Shown: positions 25,184 through 33,463 of the stretch, piece by piece
Layout of the letters: each line of letters begins with the position of its first letter
Position numbering within the stretch: the first letter of the stretch is position 1
DNA from: Micromonospora pisi
GTDB taxonomy: Bacteria; Actinomycetota; Actinomycetes; Mycobacteriales; Micromonosporaceae
Direction: 5' to 3'
Assembly: GCF_003633685.1 (NCBI RefSeq)
Contig: NZ_RBKT01000001.1
Coordinates: 3,658,001 to 3,722,000, forward strand
DNA: 64,000 nucleotides
The notes under the pieces: model-generated
What the model was told of the DNA's origin: nothing
Seen by the model: the letters and a program-made list of their open reading frames with translations, nothing else
The model's database searches: none
Program-made: the position numbers and the translations under genes

Positions 25184-26263
25184 GTGAATCTGAACATATT
25201 CCGCCGCTGGCGCGCCGAGCGCTTCGCGCAACTTCTCGACGAAGCCAACGGAGGCCGTCGACACCACATCCGCTCCCGTGTCGACGACGACCTCGCCGAA
25301 CTGGTGACGGTCGGGCAGCGGGTACGTGGTGCCCAGCCGTCCGTCGACATCGACGTCGACCCCACGTTCCGAGACGAGCTGCGAATCATGCTGCTCGCCG
25401 CCGCCGAACAGGCGGCAATGCAGAACGCGGGTGGGGCCGAGCAGGGCGCCCGGCGGACCGGCGGCGCCGGTAGCCGGGCGACACGAGGGGGCCAACGAAC
25501 CCGGGCACGGGTCCGGGGCTCGATCATCGTCGGCGTGGCCGTCGGCGCGATCGCGGTCTCCGGAATGTCGGCGGCGAGCGAGAACGCCCTGCCCGGCGAC
25601 GCCCTGTACGGGGTCAAGCGCTCCACCGAACGCGCCCAGCTCGCCCTGGCCAGCTCCGACCTGAGCCGAGGACAGCTCTTCCTCGACTTCGCCCAGACCC
25701 GGCTCGCCGAGGCGATCGCGGTCCGGGACGACAGGGTCGGATTCGCCGCTGTCCTGGACGATATGGACGCGGACACCCGGCAGGGCATCAAACTGCTCAA
25801 CACCTCGGCCGCACAGCGTCGCGACGCGGCGGCGCTCGACGCGATCGGTACGTTCCTCACCGGGCAGCGGCGGCAGATCACCGAGTTGTTGGACAGCACC
25901 AGCCCCGCCAACAGCCAACGGGTCTCCGACTCACTCACCCTGCTCGACTCGATCGGCCGGCGGGCGGACCTGCTCCGGGCCGCGCTCCAGTGCGGCGCCG
26001 ACCCGGCCGCACGGGTCGACAACCTGGGGCCGTTGCCACGGGCCTGCGGCGGCAGCCGCAGCTCGAACGGGCAGCAGCAGAGTTCCTCCCAGGAAAGCCG
26101 GCCGCAGAACACCCGGACCCCGGCTTCGCCCCGTCCGGAGGTGTCGGCCGAACCCGAGCTGACGCCGACCAGCGACCCCGAACGGCAGTTGGAGCAGGGG
26201 ACGATCCTCAAGAAACCGGCGGGCGACACGACCGCTCCGGTGGATGCCCGACCGGCCGAGTAG
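25184..26263 (+). CDS. rsbN: Membrane anti-sigma factor RsbN (DUF5667)
   Basis: Probable antagonist of BldN. The 359 residues have a cytoplasmic N-terminal domain (1-110, FRRWRAERFAQLLDEANGG), one transmembrane helix (about 113-130) and an extracellular DUF5667 segment (SENALPGDALYGVKRSTERA, RLAEAI). A disordered Gln/Ser/Pro-rich tail follows from about residue 290. Position directly after bldN and the single-helix layout match Streptomyces RsbN. GTG 25184 has GGGAGG 8 nt upstream; a GTG at 25175 would overlap that RBS. A perfect hairpin follows the stop. Confidence 0.85.
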   Translation: MNLNIFRRWRAERFAQLLDEANGGRRHHIRSRVDDDLAELVTVGQRVRGAQPSVDIDVDPTFRDELRIMLLAAAEQAAMQNAGGAEQGARRTGGAGSRATRGGQRTRARVRGSIIVGVAVGAIAVSGMSAASENALPGDALYGVKRSTERAQLALASSDLSRGQLFLDFAQTRLAEAIAVRDDRVGFAAVLDDMDADTRQGIKLLNTSAAQRRDAAALDAIGTFLTGQRRQITELLDSTSPANSQRVSDSLTLLDSIGRRADLLRAALQCGADPAARVDNLGPLPRACGGSRSSNGQQQSSSQESRPQNTRTPASPRPEVSAEPELTPTSDPERQLEQGTILKKPAGDTTAPVDARPAE

Positions 26264-26293
26264 GGGCTGGTAGCGCCGCACAGTTCAGGCAAC

Positions 26294-26333
26294 CGTGGTG
26301 GGGGTCCAGACCTTGGTCTGGACCCCCACCACG
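26294..26333. terminator. Perfect hairpin after rsbN
   Basis: 19-bp perfect arms (26294-26312 and 26315-26333; CGTGGTGGGGGTCCAGACC) around a TT loop, 30 nt after the rsbN stop and 86 nt before the next gene. It is a very stable terminator without a U-tract, ending the bldN-rsbN unit. Confidence 0.8.
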
Positions 26334-26418
26334 TGTGGGAGCGGCATCCGGTGCGGCCGGCCCGGTTAGGCTCGCTGGAGGCACGCGCCGTTTCGGTCGA
26401 TCGGAGGGAGGTCCGCGG

Positions 26419-27294
26419 GTGGCCCGCACCCGAAAGGTGACCGTCAGCACGGACGCACATGGTCACACCGCCGGCTGGGCCGCGACGGAGTTGGAGACGA
26501 ACCTCGCCCCGCTCCCGGACCAGAATGCCGCCGCCTTCTTCGACGTCGACAACACGATGATGCAGGGCGCCTCGATCTACTGGTTCGCCCGCGGACTCGC
26601 CGCGCGCAACTATTTCACCACCGGCGACCTCGCCCGCTTCGCCTGGCAGCAGCTACGGTTCCGGCTGCTCACCACCGAACACGCCGGTGACATGTCCCAT
26701 GCGAAGCAGGCCGCACTCGCCTTCGTCGAGGGCTGGCGGGTGGAGGACATGGAGCGGCTCAGCGAGGAGATCTTCGACGAGTTGATGGCGCCGAGAATCT
26801 GGGCCGGCACCCGGGCCCTGGCCCAACTGCACCTCGACGCCGGCCAGCGGGTCTGGCTGGTGAGCGCGGCACCGGTCGAGATCGGTCGGGTCATCGCGAC
26901 CCGGCTCGGACTGACCGGTGCGATCGGTACGGTCGCCGAGGTGCAGGACGGGGCGTACACCGGGCGGCTCGTCGGTGACCTGATGCACGGGCCGGCCAAG
27001 GCGGACGCCGTACGTCAGCTCGCCGCCGTGGAGCAACTGGACCTGGCCCGGTGCGTGGCGTACAGCGACTCCTCCAACGATCTGCCGATGCTCTCCGTCG
27101 TCGGTCGGGCGGTGGCGATCAACCCGGACAACGCACTGCGGCAGACCGCACGGATGCGCGGCTGGGAGGTGCGTGACTTCCGTACCGGTCTGAAGGCCGC
27201 CCGGATCGCGGTGCCGTCGACGGTCGCCGCCGGCCTGCTCGCCGGGGCGGTGACCGCGGGACTCGCGGTACGACGCCGCCGGCAGAGCCGGTGA
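26419..27294 (+). CDS. HAD-IB family phosphatase (SerB1-like) with C-terminal TM
   Basis: A 291-residue HAD-IB hydrolase. Motif I is AFFDVDNTMMQGASI (Asp42, Asp44), motif II WLVSAAPVEI, motif III Lys in GPAKADAV, and motif IV AYSDSSNDLPML. The family includes phosphoserine phosphatase, and M. tuberculosis SerB1 (Rv0505c) in a similar position is the closest match I can name. A C-terminal hydrophobic helix (about 262-285) followed by RRRRQSR suggests membrane attachment. GTG 26419 has GGGAGG 7 nt upstream. The stop overlaps the next GTG start by 4 nt. Confidence 0.85.
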   Translation: MARTRKVTVSTDAHGHTAGWAATELETNLAPLPDQNAAAFFDVDNTMMQGASIYWFARGLAARNYFTTGDLARFAWQQLRFRLLTTEHAGDMSHAKQAALAFVEGWRVEDMERLSEEIFDELMAPRIWAGTRALAQLHLDAGQRVWLVSAAPVEIGRVIATRLGLTGAIGTVAEVQDGAYTGRLVGDLMHGPAKADAVRQLAAVEQLDLARCVAYSDSSNDLPMLSVVGRAVAINPDNALRQTARMRGWEVRDFRTGLKAARIAVPSTVAAGLLAGAVTAGLAVRRRRQSR

Positions 27295-28397
27295 ACGCCA
27301 CCGGGCCGGTACGCCGGCAACTGGTCGGCCTCGCTGCGGCCCTGGCCGCCGGTGGGGTCCTGCTCGCCCTGCCGGCCGCCACCAGCGACCCGGCACCCGG
27401 GCCGAAGGTCAGCACCTTCGCGGAGGTCTGGCCGGACAGCCAACCGGTGGAGATCCCGGCGTCCCTTCCGGACGGCCCGGCCTACAGTCCGGTCCACTTT
27501 CTCGACGCGCGCACCTCGGTCGGTACCGCACCGAGCCCGGAGGGGACGGACCTGCGGCTGGTGCTGCGGGCTGCGGACGGGGCGGTCCGCGAACTGCGCC
27601 GGCTCCCGATCGCCGACGCACCGCAGTTCATTGGCTTCACCCGGGACGGTGACCAGTTGGCCTGGGCCGAGTCGACCTCGGGTGAGGACGGCGTCGGTCG
27701 GACCGAACTGTGGACGACGAATGTCGCCTCGGCCGGGCCGGCCCGGCGGCTCACCACCGACACCGGCGCCATGGTCTTCATGAACTCGCAGTACGACATG
27801 GTCATCCACTCGGGAAGGCTGTACTGGGCGGCAGCGGCCCCGGGTGAGGAGCCCGCGACGGAGATCCGTTCGGTGGCGCTCGCCGGTGGGCCGGTCTCGG
27901 TCCGTACCGAGCAGGGCGCGTGGTCCATCTCCGCGTACCCGTGGTTGGCCAGCGCGGGCGCCGGGGCGAGCGGGCCGGTCCTGCTGCGTAACCTCGACCA
28001 GCGCAAGGTGATCGAGGTCGATGCGACCGGCTCCGAGCTGGTCACCTGTAGCCCCACCTGGTGCCGGGTGCTGGTGCTCGCCGCCGACGGGCCGGGGCGG
28101 ATCGAGCTGATGCGACCGGACGGCACAGGCCGGCAGCGGGTGGCCGGTGGAGTGGCCACGGCGGCGGTCATCGACGTCGCGGTCCTCGACCGGTTCGAGG
28201 TGGTCACCCTCGCCGACGCGCAGCGTACGGCCACGGACAATCAGCAACTGCTGCTGTACGACGCGCGTGACCAGCGGACCGTGGTGGTGGCCGAGGGCAG
28301 CGGTCTGGTGCTCTGCCGCGACGGCATCCTCTGGTGGTCCACCGGGGGCAGCGACATCACCGCGTGGCACGCGCTGGACCTGCGCACCCTGCGCTGA
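27291..28397 (+). CDS. Exported beta-propeller-like protein of unknown function
   Basis: 368 residues. A signal sequence or anchor (about 9-31) is followed by a beta-rich body with TolB/propeller-like strands (FIGFTRDGDQLAWAESTS, GRIELMRPDGTGRQ, DGILWWSTGG). No catalytic motif was recognised. GTG 27291 overlaps the stop of the HAD gene (GTGA), so the two are co-translated. This pairing with a membrane-attached phosphatase suggests a shared envelope role, but that is only context. Confidence 0.65.
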   Translation: MNATGPVRRQLVGLAAALAAGGVLLALPAATSDPAPGPKVSTFAEVWPDSQPVEIPASLPDGPAYSPVHFLDARTSVGTAPSPEGTDLRLVLRAADGAVRELRRLPIADAPQFIGFTRDGDQLAWAESTSGEDGVGRTELWTTNVASAGPARRLTTDTGAMVFMNSQYDMVIHSGRLYWAAAAPGEEPATEIRSVALAGGPVSVRTEQGAWSISAYPWLASAGAGASGPVLLRNLDQRKVIEVDATGSELVTCSPTWCRVLVLAADGPGRIELMRPDGTGRQRVAGGVATAAVIDVAVLDRFEVVTLADAQRTATDNQQLLLYDARDQRTVVVAEGSGLVLCRDGILWWSTGGSDITAWHALDLRTLR

Positions 28398-28442
28398 CCG
28401 TCGAGCCCGCCCGGCTGTCGGCTGCCGGGGTGGGGTGGTCGG

Positions 28443-29348
28443 TCAGGGTCCGAACGGGTCCGGGCGGCGTTCCAGTAGCTGGTGCAGGGTCTGCTGGATG
28501 GTCTCGCGTACCTGGTCGGCCAGGTTGAACACGACCAGTGGGTCGTCCGCCTGGTCGGCCATCCCCTCGGTCGAGATCGGCGGGCAGAACTCGATCAGCC
28601 ACTTGCTCGGCAGCGGCACCATGCCGAGTGGGCCGAGCCACGGGAAGGTCGGCGTCACCGGGAAGTACGGCAGCTTGAGCAGCCGGGCCAGCGGCTTGAT
28701 GTCGGCGAGCATCGGGTACGTCTCCTCGGCGCCGACGATCGCCACCGGAATGATCGGGGTGCCGGTACGCAGCGCCGCCGAGACGAATCCGCCCCGGCCG
28801 AATCGTTGCAGCTTGTAGCGGTCGGCGTAGAGCTTGCCGACGCCCTTGAAGCCCTCGGGGAAGACGCCGACCAGTTCGCCCCGGCCCATCAGCCGCTCGG
28901 CGTCGGGATTGCACGCCATCGTGCCGCCGGTCTTGCGGGCGAGTTCGGAGACGACCGGCATCCGGAACACGATGTCGGCGCCGAGCAGGCGCAGATAGCG
29001 GCGGGCCGGGTGGTGGTCGTGCAGGACCGCGGAGAGGATCAACGCGTCCAGCGCGACCGTTCCGGAGTGGTTGCCGACGACCAGGCCGGCGCCGGTGGCC
29101 GGCAGGTTCTCCACCCCGCTGACCTCGGTACGGAACCATTCCCGGTAGAGCTGACGCAGCAGTGGGTGGATGACCCGGTCGGTCAGCTCGGGGTCGAAGC
29201 CGAAGTCGTCGATCTCGTACTGACCGGCGAGACGGCGTCGGAGGAAGGCGAGCCCGGACGCGACGCGCCGATCCCAGATGTCGCCCGGCTGGTCGGTGAC
29301 CGCCGAGCCGATCGGCTCGGGTGCGGGCGTCCGCCCGTTTTCACTCAT
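28443..29348 (-). CDS. PlsC-like lysophospholipid acyltransferase
   Basis: A membrane-associated acyltransferase of glycerolipid synthesis. The 301 residues carry the acceptor-site motif VVGNHSGTVALDALI (a variant of NHX4D common in this clade), the GGTMACN region, the FPEGFKG motif and TPIIPVAIVGAEETYP. It follows the SDR gene with a 6-nt gap; the pair is transcribed leftward. It corresponds by order to mycobacterial Rv0502. Its substrate lipid is not known. Confidence 0.87.
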   Translation of the reverse strand: MSENGRTPAPEPIGSAVTDQPGDIWDRRVASGLAFLRRRLAGQYEIDDFGFDPELTDRVIHPLLRQLYREWFRTEVSGVENLPATGAGLVVGNHSGTVALDALILSAVLHDHHPARRYLRLLGADIVFRMPVVSELARKTGGTMACNPDAERLMGRGELVGVFPEGFKGVGKLYADRYKLQRFGRGGFVSAALRTGTPIIPVAIVGAEETYPMLADIKPLARLLKLPYFPVTPTFPWLGPLGMVPLPSKWLIEFCPPISTEGMADQADDPLVVFNLADQVRETIQQTLHQLLERRPDPFGP

Positions 29349-29354
29349 CTACGG

Positions 29355-30449
29355 TCACTCACCGGTGGTCGCTGCTCCAGACGGGTTGGCCACCGCGGTG
29401 CGGACCTGACGAATCCGGTCGAGGATCGCCTGTTCGGCGGCGGCGAGCTGCTCGGCGCGGACCACGGTGCGGTCGGTGTGGCCGCTGATGAAGTCGTCGA
29501 ACGCCACCGCCGTGGAACGCGGGGTGAAGCCGTATTCCGTGGTCAGGCGGGTGGTGTCGACCACCCGGCCGTGCACGAAGAGGTCGACCTGGTCCAGGCC
29601 GTAGCGCCCGAAGCCGAGGGTACGGGCGATGCCGGCGGCGCCGGAGAGACCGGGTTCCAGCACCGGTACGGCGACCCGCCCGGATCGCCGGATCGCCTGC
29701 GACAGCGCGAGCACCCCCGGCCCGGCGACGTTGTACGTGCCGCCGTGTTCCTCAGTCACCGAGCGGTGGAGCACTTCGAGCGCGTCCTCGATGTGCAGGA
29801 ACTGCAACCGGGGATCCCGGCCGAGCACGGTCGGCACGACCCGCTGGGCGAAATAGCGGGTGAGGGTGGTGTCGGCGGTGGAGCCGATGAACGGGGCGAA
29901 ACGCAGCACGGTGGCGGTGACGTCGGGTCGACGCCGCCGGAAGCCGCGTACGTAGCCCTCGATGTCGAGGATGTCGCGAGCGAATCCGCCGCGCGGCACC
30001 GCGTGCGGCTCGGTCTCCTCGGTGAAGACGGCCGGGTCACGGAACGAGGCCCCGTAGGCGGCGGTGGAGGAACGGACCACCAGCCGGCGCAGCCGGGGCG
30101 CCCGCTGGCAGGCGGCGAGCAGCTGCATGGTGCCGATGACGTTCTGTTCCTTCATCGCCGCCCGCCCGCCGTGCTGCTGGTCGGGGGCGGTCACGAGGGC
30201 GAGGTGGACCACCGAGTCGGCACCCAGCTCGTCGATGACGGTGCCGACCGAGGCCACGTCGGCGCGTACCCGTTCGACCTGGTCGAGCAGGGGGGCCAGT
30301 TCGGGGGACGGGTCAGCGGCGTCGAGCCCGACCACCCGCTCGATCCGTGGATCGGCGGCGAGGCGGGCCGCGACGTGGGCGCCGAGGTAGCGGCTGACGC
30401 CGGTCACGACGACAACCCCCGGTGCACCTGAGGTGCCGCCGGGGGTCAT
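29355..30449 (-). CDS. NAD-dependent epimerase/dehydratase-like SDR (GalE2-like)
   Basis: A 364-residue extended SDR. The nucleotide-binding motif VVVTGVSRYLGAHVAARL opens the protein, and VVHLALVTAPD and VVRSSTAAYG follow. Where the catalytic YxxxK is normally found (YaRDKxxxE in relatives) the sequence is GGFARDILDIEGYV, so the canonical Tyr and Lys are not evident. It may bind a nucleotide-sugar without classical epimerase chemistry. ATG 30449 is chosen for GAGGAG 7 nt upstream. It matches the order of mycobacterial galE2 (Rv0501) beside bS22. Confidence 0.82.
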   Translation of the reverse strand: MTPGGTSGAPGVVVVTGVSRYLGAHVAARLAADPRIERVVGLDAADPSPELAPLLDQVERVRADVASVGTVIDELGADSVVHLALVTAPDQQHGGRAAMKEQNVIGTMQLLAACQRAPRLRRLVVRSSTAAYGASFRDPAVFTEETEPHAVPRGGFARDILDIEGYVRGFRRRRPDVTATVLRFAPFIGSTADTTLTRYFAQRVVPTVLGRDPRLQFLHIEDALEVLHRSVTEEHGGTYNVAGPGVLALSQAIRRSGRVAVPVLEPGLSGAAGIARTLGFGRYGLDQVDLFVHGRVVDTTRLTTEYGFTPRSTAVAFDDFISGHTDRTVVRAEQLAAAEQAILDRIRQVRTAVANPSGAATTGE

Positions 30450-30533
30450 CCCATGCTCCTCGTCAGCGTGTACGGGCGCTGACGCCCAGACCACCGCGAC
30501 CATGTCACGGGTGCCTCCGAGGGTCTACGGGTG

Positions 30534-30580
30534 GCAAGTGGTGCCATTGGCCGGGCGTTGGCCCGGCCCTGGTCACTTGC
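30534..30580 (-). terminator. Hairpin overlapping the bS22 stop codon
   Basis: Inner arms GGCCGGGC (30549-30556) and GCCCGGCC (30561-30568) with a GTTG loop, plus outer arms GCAAGTG (30534-30540) and CACTTGC (30574-30580). The stop codon of the ribosomal protein gene lies in the outer stem. Confidence 0.7.
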
Positions 30581-30674
30581 CGAGCTTGCGACGCTGGACG
30601 CGGGTCTTGCGCAGCAGCTTGCGGTGCTTCTTCTTAGCCATGCGCTTGCGGCGCTTCTTGACCACCGAGCCCAT
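30573..30674 (-). CDS. Small ribosomal subunit protein bS22 (AURKAIP1/COX24 family)
   Basis: A 33-residue, extremely basic protein (17 Lys/Arg), beginning [19 protein letters not shown]. It matches the tiny actinobacterial 30S protein bS22 seen in mycobacterial ribosomes near the decoding centre (Rv0500B). ATG 30674 is preceded by GGAAGGG at 7 nt. It is missed by length-based gene finding. A strong hairpin ends the transcript. Confidence 0.9.
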   Translation of the reverse strand: MGSVVKKRRKRMAKKKHRKLLRKTRVQRRKLGK

Positions 30675-30925
30675 ACGACAGCCCTTCCGATACAACGTGC
30701 GGGTCGGTCCGGGAGCCATCGTGGGATGTCTCCGGAAACCGAGCTGGACAACGGACCGGATCCGGCCGGTGGGTGTTGGACGCACCAAGGTGGGATCACG
30801 GTCGCGGTCCAGGGTAGCCGTCGCCCCTGCACAGGACCAACGCGGCCCCATGCACACCTGTCACGGCGCCGGCCACGACCACCCCGGCCTGCGTCGGCAG
30901 GACGCTGACCGGAGTCCTCCGTGGG

Positions 30926-31138
30926 TCAGGCCGTTTCCTGGAACGCCCCGCGCAGGTACTCGTGCACCGCGTGCTCCGGCACCCGGAACGACCGGCCGAC
31001 CCGCACCGCGGTGAGTTCACCGGAGTGCACGAGCCGGTAGACGGTCATCTTCGAAACCCGCATCAGCGTCGCCACCTCGGCGACGGTCAGGAACCTGACC
31101 TCCGACAGCCGAGCGTCGGACTGTGGTGATCCCGTCAT
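30926..31138 (-). CDS. BldC-like MerR-type helix-turn-helix protein
   Basis: A 70-residue DNA-binding protein with an excisionase/MerR-like winged HTH (FLTVAEVATLMRVSKMTVYR, HSGELTAVRVGRSFRVPE). It is the counterpart of mycobacterial Rv0500A and resembles Streptomyces BldC, which binds DNA cooperatively at direct repeats. ATG 31138 is used; ATG 31153 in frame is possible. It is transcribed toward bS22 with a 251-nt gap that holds the bS22 promoter. Confidence 0.82.
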   Translation of the reverse strand: MTGSPQSDARLSEVRFLTVAEVATLMRVSKMTVYRLVHSGELTAVRVGRSFRVPEHAVHEYLRGAFQETA

Positions 31139-31372
31139 GGCCCACCGACCCATCCCATTCCCCGGCGCGCGCCCCCGGGCAGGCTGCTCCCGCGCCACGG
31201 TGGGCAACGCGCGTGTTACCAGTACGGTAGCGGGACGGCTGTGACCTGCGCGATCCCTTCACGCTGTTGATCATATGTCGTCAAGCTGCCACACCGCCCC
31301 GAGCAGGCATTTTCCACTCGGCAGGGGACAGAAAGCCGACGGCCGAACAACAAACGGTGGGTGAGCTGCCGG

Positions 31373-32557
31373 TCACTCCGCGCGCAGGGCGACCACCGGG
31401 TCGAGCCGGCCGGCCCGCCGCGCCGGCAGCACACCGAAGACGATCCCCACCACCGCCGACACCCCGAAGGCCAGCGCCAGCGACCAACCGGTGACCGTCG
31501 CCGGAACCGGGGAGAGTGCGGCCACCGACCACGCCCCGGTAATGCCGAGCGCCACCCCGGCCACCCCACCGAGCGTGGTCAACAGCACCGCCTCCAGCAG
31601 GAACTGCAGACCGATATCCCGGGGACGGGCACCGACCGCCATGCGCAGACCGATCTCCCGGGTCCGCTCGCGTACCGAGATCAGCATGATGTTGGATACG
31701 CCGACGCCGCCGACCAGCAGCGAGACCCCGGCGATCGCGGCCAGCACCCCGGTCAGTACGCCGAGGATGTCGCCGAGTACGCCGAGAATCTGCTCCTGGG
31801 TCACCGCACTGAACTCGGTGTCCGGATGCCGGGCGGTCAACTCGCCGACGATCCGGTCCCCCAGTTCGCTGATCCGCTCGCGATCCGGTGCCCGTACCGC
31901 GATCCCGTCGATCCTCGACGTGCCGTAGAGCCGGTGCGCGGCGGTGATCGGTACGTGTACCTCGCCATCCCGGTCCACGCCGAGACTCTGCCCCAGCGGG
32001 GCGAAGGTGCCGATCACCCGGAACCGCACCGAGGCGATCGATATCTGCTGACCGACCGGGTCCCGGTCACCGAAGAGCGTCGCGGCCACGGTCGAGCCGA
32101 GCACCGCCACCCGACGCGCCCCGTCCACATCGGAGGCCCTGAAGTAGGTGCCCCGGGCGACGTCGCGTACGAAGACCCTCGGGGTGGTCTCCAGCACCCC
32201 CTGCACGGTGCCGAACGCCGACCGGGAGCCGGCCCGTACGGTCTCGCCGGAGGCGACCGTGGCGGTGACCCGCCCCGGGTCGCCGACCACCCGGGACACC
32301 GCGGCGACGTCCGACAGGTCGAGCCGGGACACCGCGGGCGCCGCACCGAAGTCGAGTCGACCGGGGACCACCACGAGCAGATTCGACCCGAGGCCCTCGA
32401 CCTGCTCCTCCACCTCGCGCTTCGCGCCGGTGCCGATCGCCACGAGCAGCACCACGGCGGCGACGCCGATGATCACACCAAGCATGGTCAGTCCGCTGCG
32501 CGTCCGGTTGGACCGCAACGCGTTCCGGGCCACCCGCCAGCCCTCAGCCAGCCGCAT
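31373..32557 (-). CDS. MacB-like ABC transporter permease (FtsX fold)
   Basis: 394 residues. One N-terminal helix (about 23-43), a large extracellular MacB_PCD domain (about 50-260) and three C-terminal helices (FtsX) follow the type VII ABC architecture. These transporters work by mechanotransmission, often exporting peptides or acting on envelope substrates. The motif SVRERTREIGLRMAVGARP is typical. It is the last gene of an adaptor-ATPase-permease operon; the ATPase gene ends 12 nt upstream. Confidence 0.9.
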   Translation of the reverse strand: MRLAEGWRVARNALRSNRTRSGLTMLGVIIGVAAVVLLVAIGTGAKREVEEQVEGLGSNLLVVVPGRLDFGAAPAVSRLDLSDVAAVSRVVGDPGRVTATVASGETVRAGSRSAFGTVQGVLETTPRVFVRDVARGTYFRASDVDGARRVAVLGSTVAATLFGDRDPVGQQISIASVRFRVIGTFAPLGQSLGVDRDGEVHVPITAAHRLYGTSRIDGIAVRAPDRERISELGDRIVGELTARHPDTEFSAVTQEQILGVLGDILGVLTGVLAAIAGVSLLVGGVGVSNIMLISVRERTREIGLRMAVGARPRDIGLQFLLEAVLLTTLGGVAGVALGITGAWSVAALSPVPATVTGWSLALAFGVSAVVGIVFGVLPARRAGRLDPVVALRAE

Positions 32558-32569
32558 GATGTCCCCGCC

Positions 32570-33463
32570 TCATCGGCTGCCGCCGCGTCGCGGCATGGGG
32601 AGGGGATGGGACGGGCGAAGGCGCCCGGTGGCTCCGGCGGCGCCACCGGAGCCACCGGACGGGTGCCCCGACTCGCTTCCGGACGCGAACCGGGGCTCCG
32701 CGCTGGGAGCGGCGTCCACTATCTCAGGTGCCGCGACGGCTCTCGGCGGCACCGGGGAGTCGGTGGCGATCAACCCATCCCGGATGATGACCTGTCGCCG
32801 CGTACGGGCGGCCAGTGACCGGTCGTGCGTCACCAGTACGACCGCGACCCCGCGCTCGGTGTTCAGTTCCTCCAGCAACGCCAGGACGGACTCGCCGGTA
32901 ACGCTGTCGAGATTGCCGGTCGGCTCGTCGGCGAGCAGGACGGCCGGGTCGGTGACCAGCGCGCGGGCGATCGCCACCCGCTGCTGTTCACCGCCGGATA
33001 GCTGGTTCGGCCGGTGGTCGAGCCGATGCCCCAGCCCGACCCGGGTCAGCGTCTCTACCGCGCGGGCGCGCCGCTGCCGGGCACCGGTCCCCCGGTAGAC
33101 CAGGGGGAGCGCCACGTTCTCCACCGCGCTCGTCCGGGGCAGCAGGTGGAACGACTGGAACACAAAACCGATCGTGCGGTTGCGCAGGTCCGCCAGTTCC
33201 GGCGCGGTCAGCGTACGGATGTCTCGACCGCCGATGCGCAGTTCACCGCCGGTCGGGCGGTCCAGGCCACCGAGCAGGTGCATCAGGGTCGACTTGCCGG
33301 AGCCGGACGGCCCGACGATCGAGAGATGGTCCCCCGGCATGATCCGCAGTGAGACTCCCCGCAGTGCCGCTACCCGACCCGCGCCGAGGTCGTAGCTCCG
33401 TACCACGTCGATCGCCTCGACCGCCGGCTCGTCCCGGTTCAGGTGCACCGCCGACCGGGTCAA
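32570..33463 (-). CDS. MacB/LolD-like ABC transporter ATP-binding protein
   Basis: 297 residues. Walker A GPSGSGKST, Q-loop FVFQSFHLLP, signature LSGGEQQRVAIARAL, Walker B VLLADEPTGNLD and H-loop VLVTHDRS are all intact. A C-terminal Ser/Gly/Pro-rich extension of about 60 residues is not part of the ATPase fold. The apparent start is TTG 33463, overlapping the adaptor stop as TTGA. GTG 33448 is the alternative if TTG is not used. It energises the neighbouring permease. Confidence 0.9.
   Translation of the reverse strand: MTRSAVHLNRDEPAVEAIDVVRSYDLGAGRVAALRGVSLRIMPGDHLSIVGPSGSGKSTLMHLLGGLDRPTGGELRIGGRDIRTLTAPELADLRNRTIGFVFQSFHLLPRTSAVENVALPLVYRGTGARQRRARAVETLTRVGLGHRLDHRPNQLSGGEQQRVAIARALVTDPAVLLADEPTGNLDSVTGESVLALLEELNTERGVAVVLVTHDRSLAARTRRQVIIRDGLIATDSPVPPRAVAAPEIVDAAPSAEPRFASGSESGHPSGGSGGAAGATGRLRPSHPLPMPRRGGSR

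Noticed and set aside
28482-30431. 649-codon plus-strand frame
   Set aside because: It is antisense to the acyltransferase and SDR genes, which carry clear family motifs. Shadow.
31210-31235. GTAAC and CGTTG near the BldC-like gene as a BldN promoter
   Set aside because: The two elements are only 5-6 nt apart on the minus strand, not about 16.
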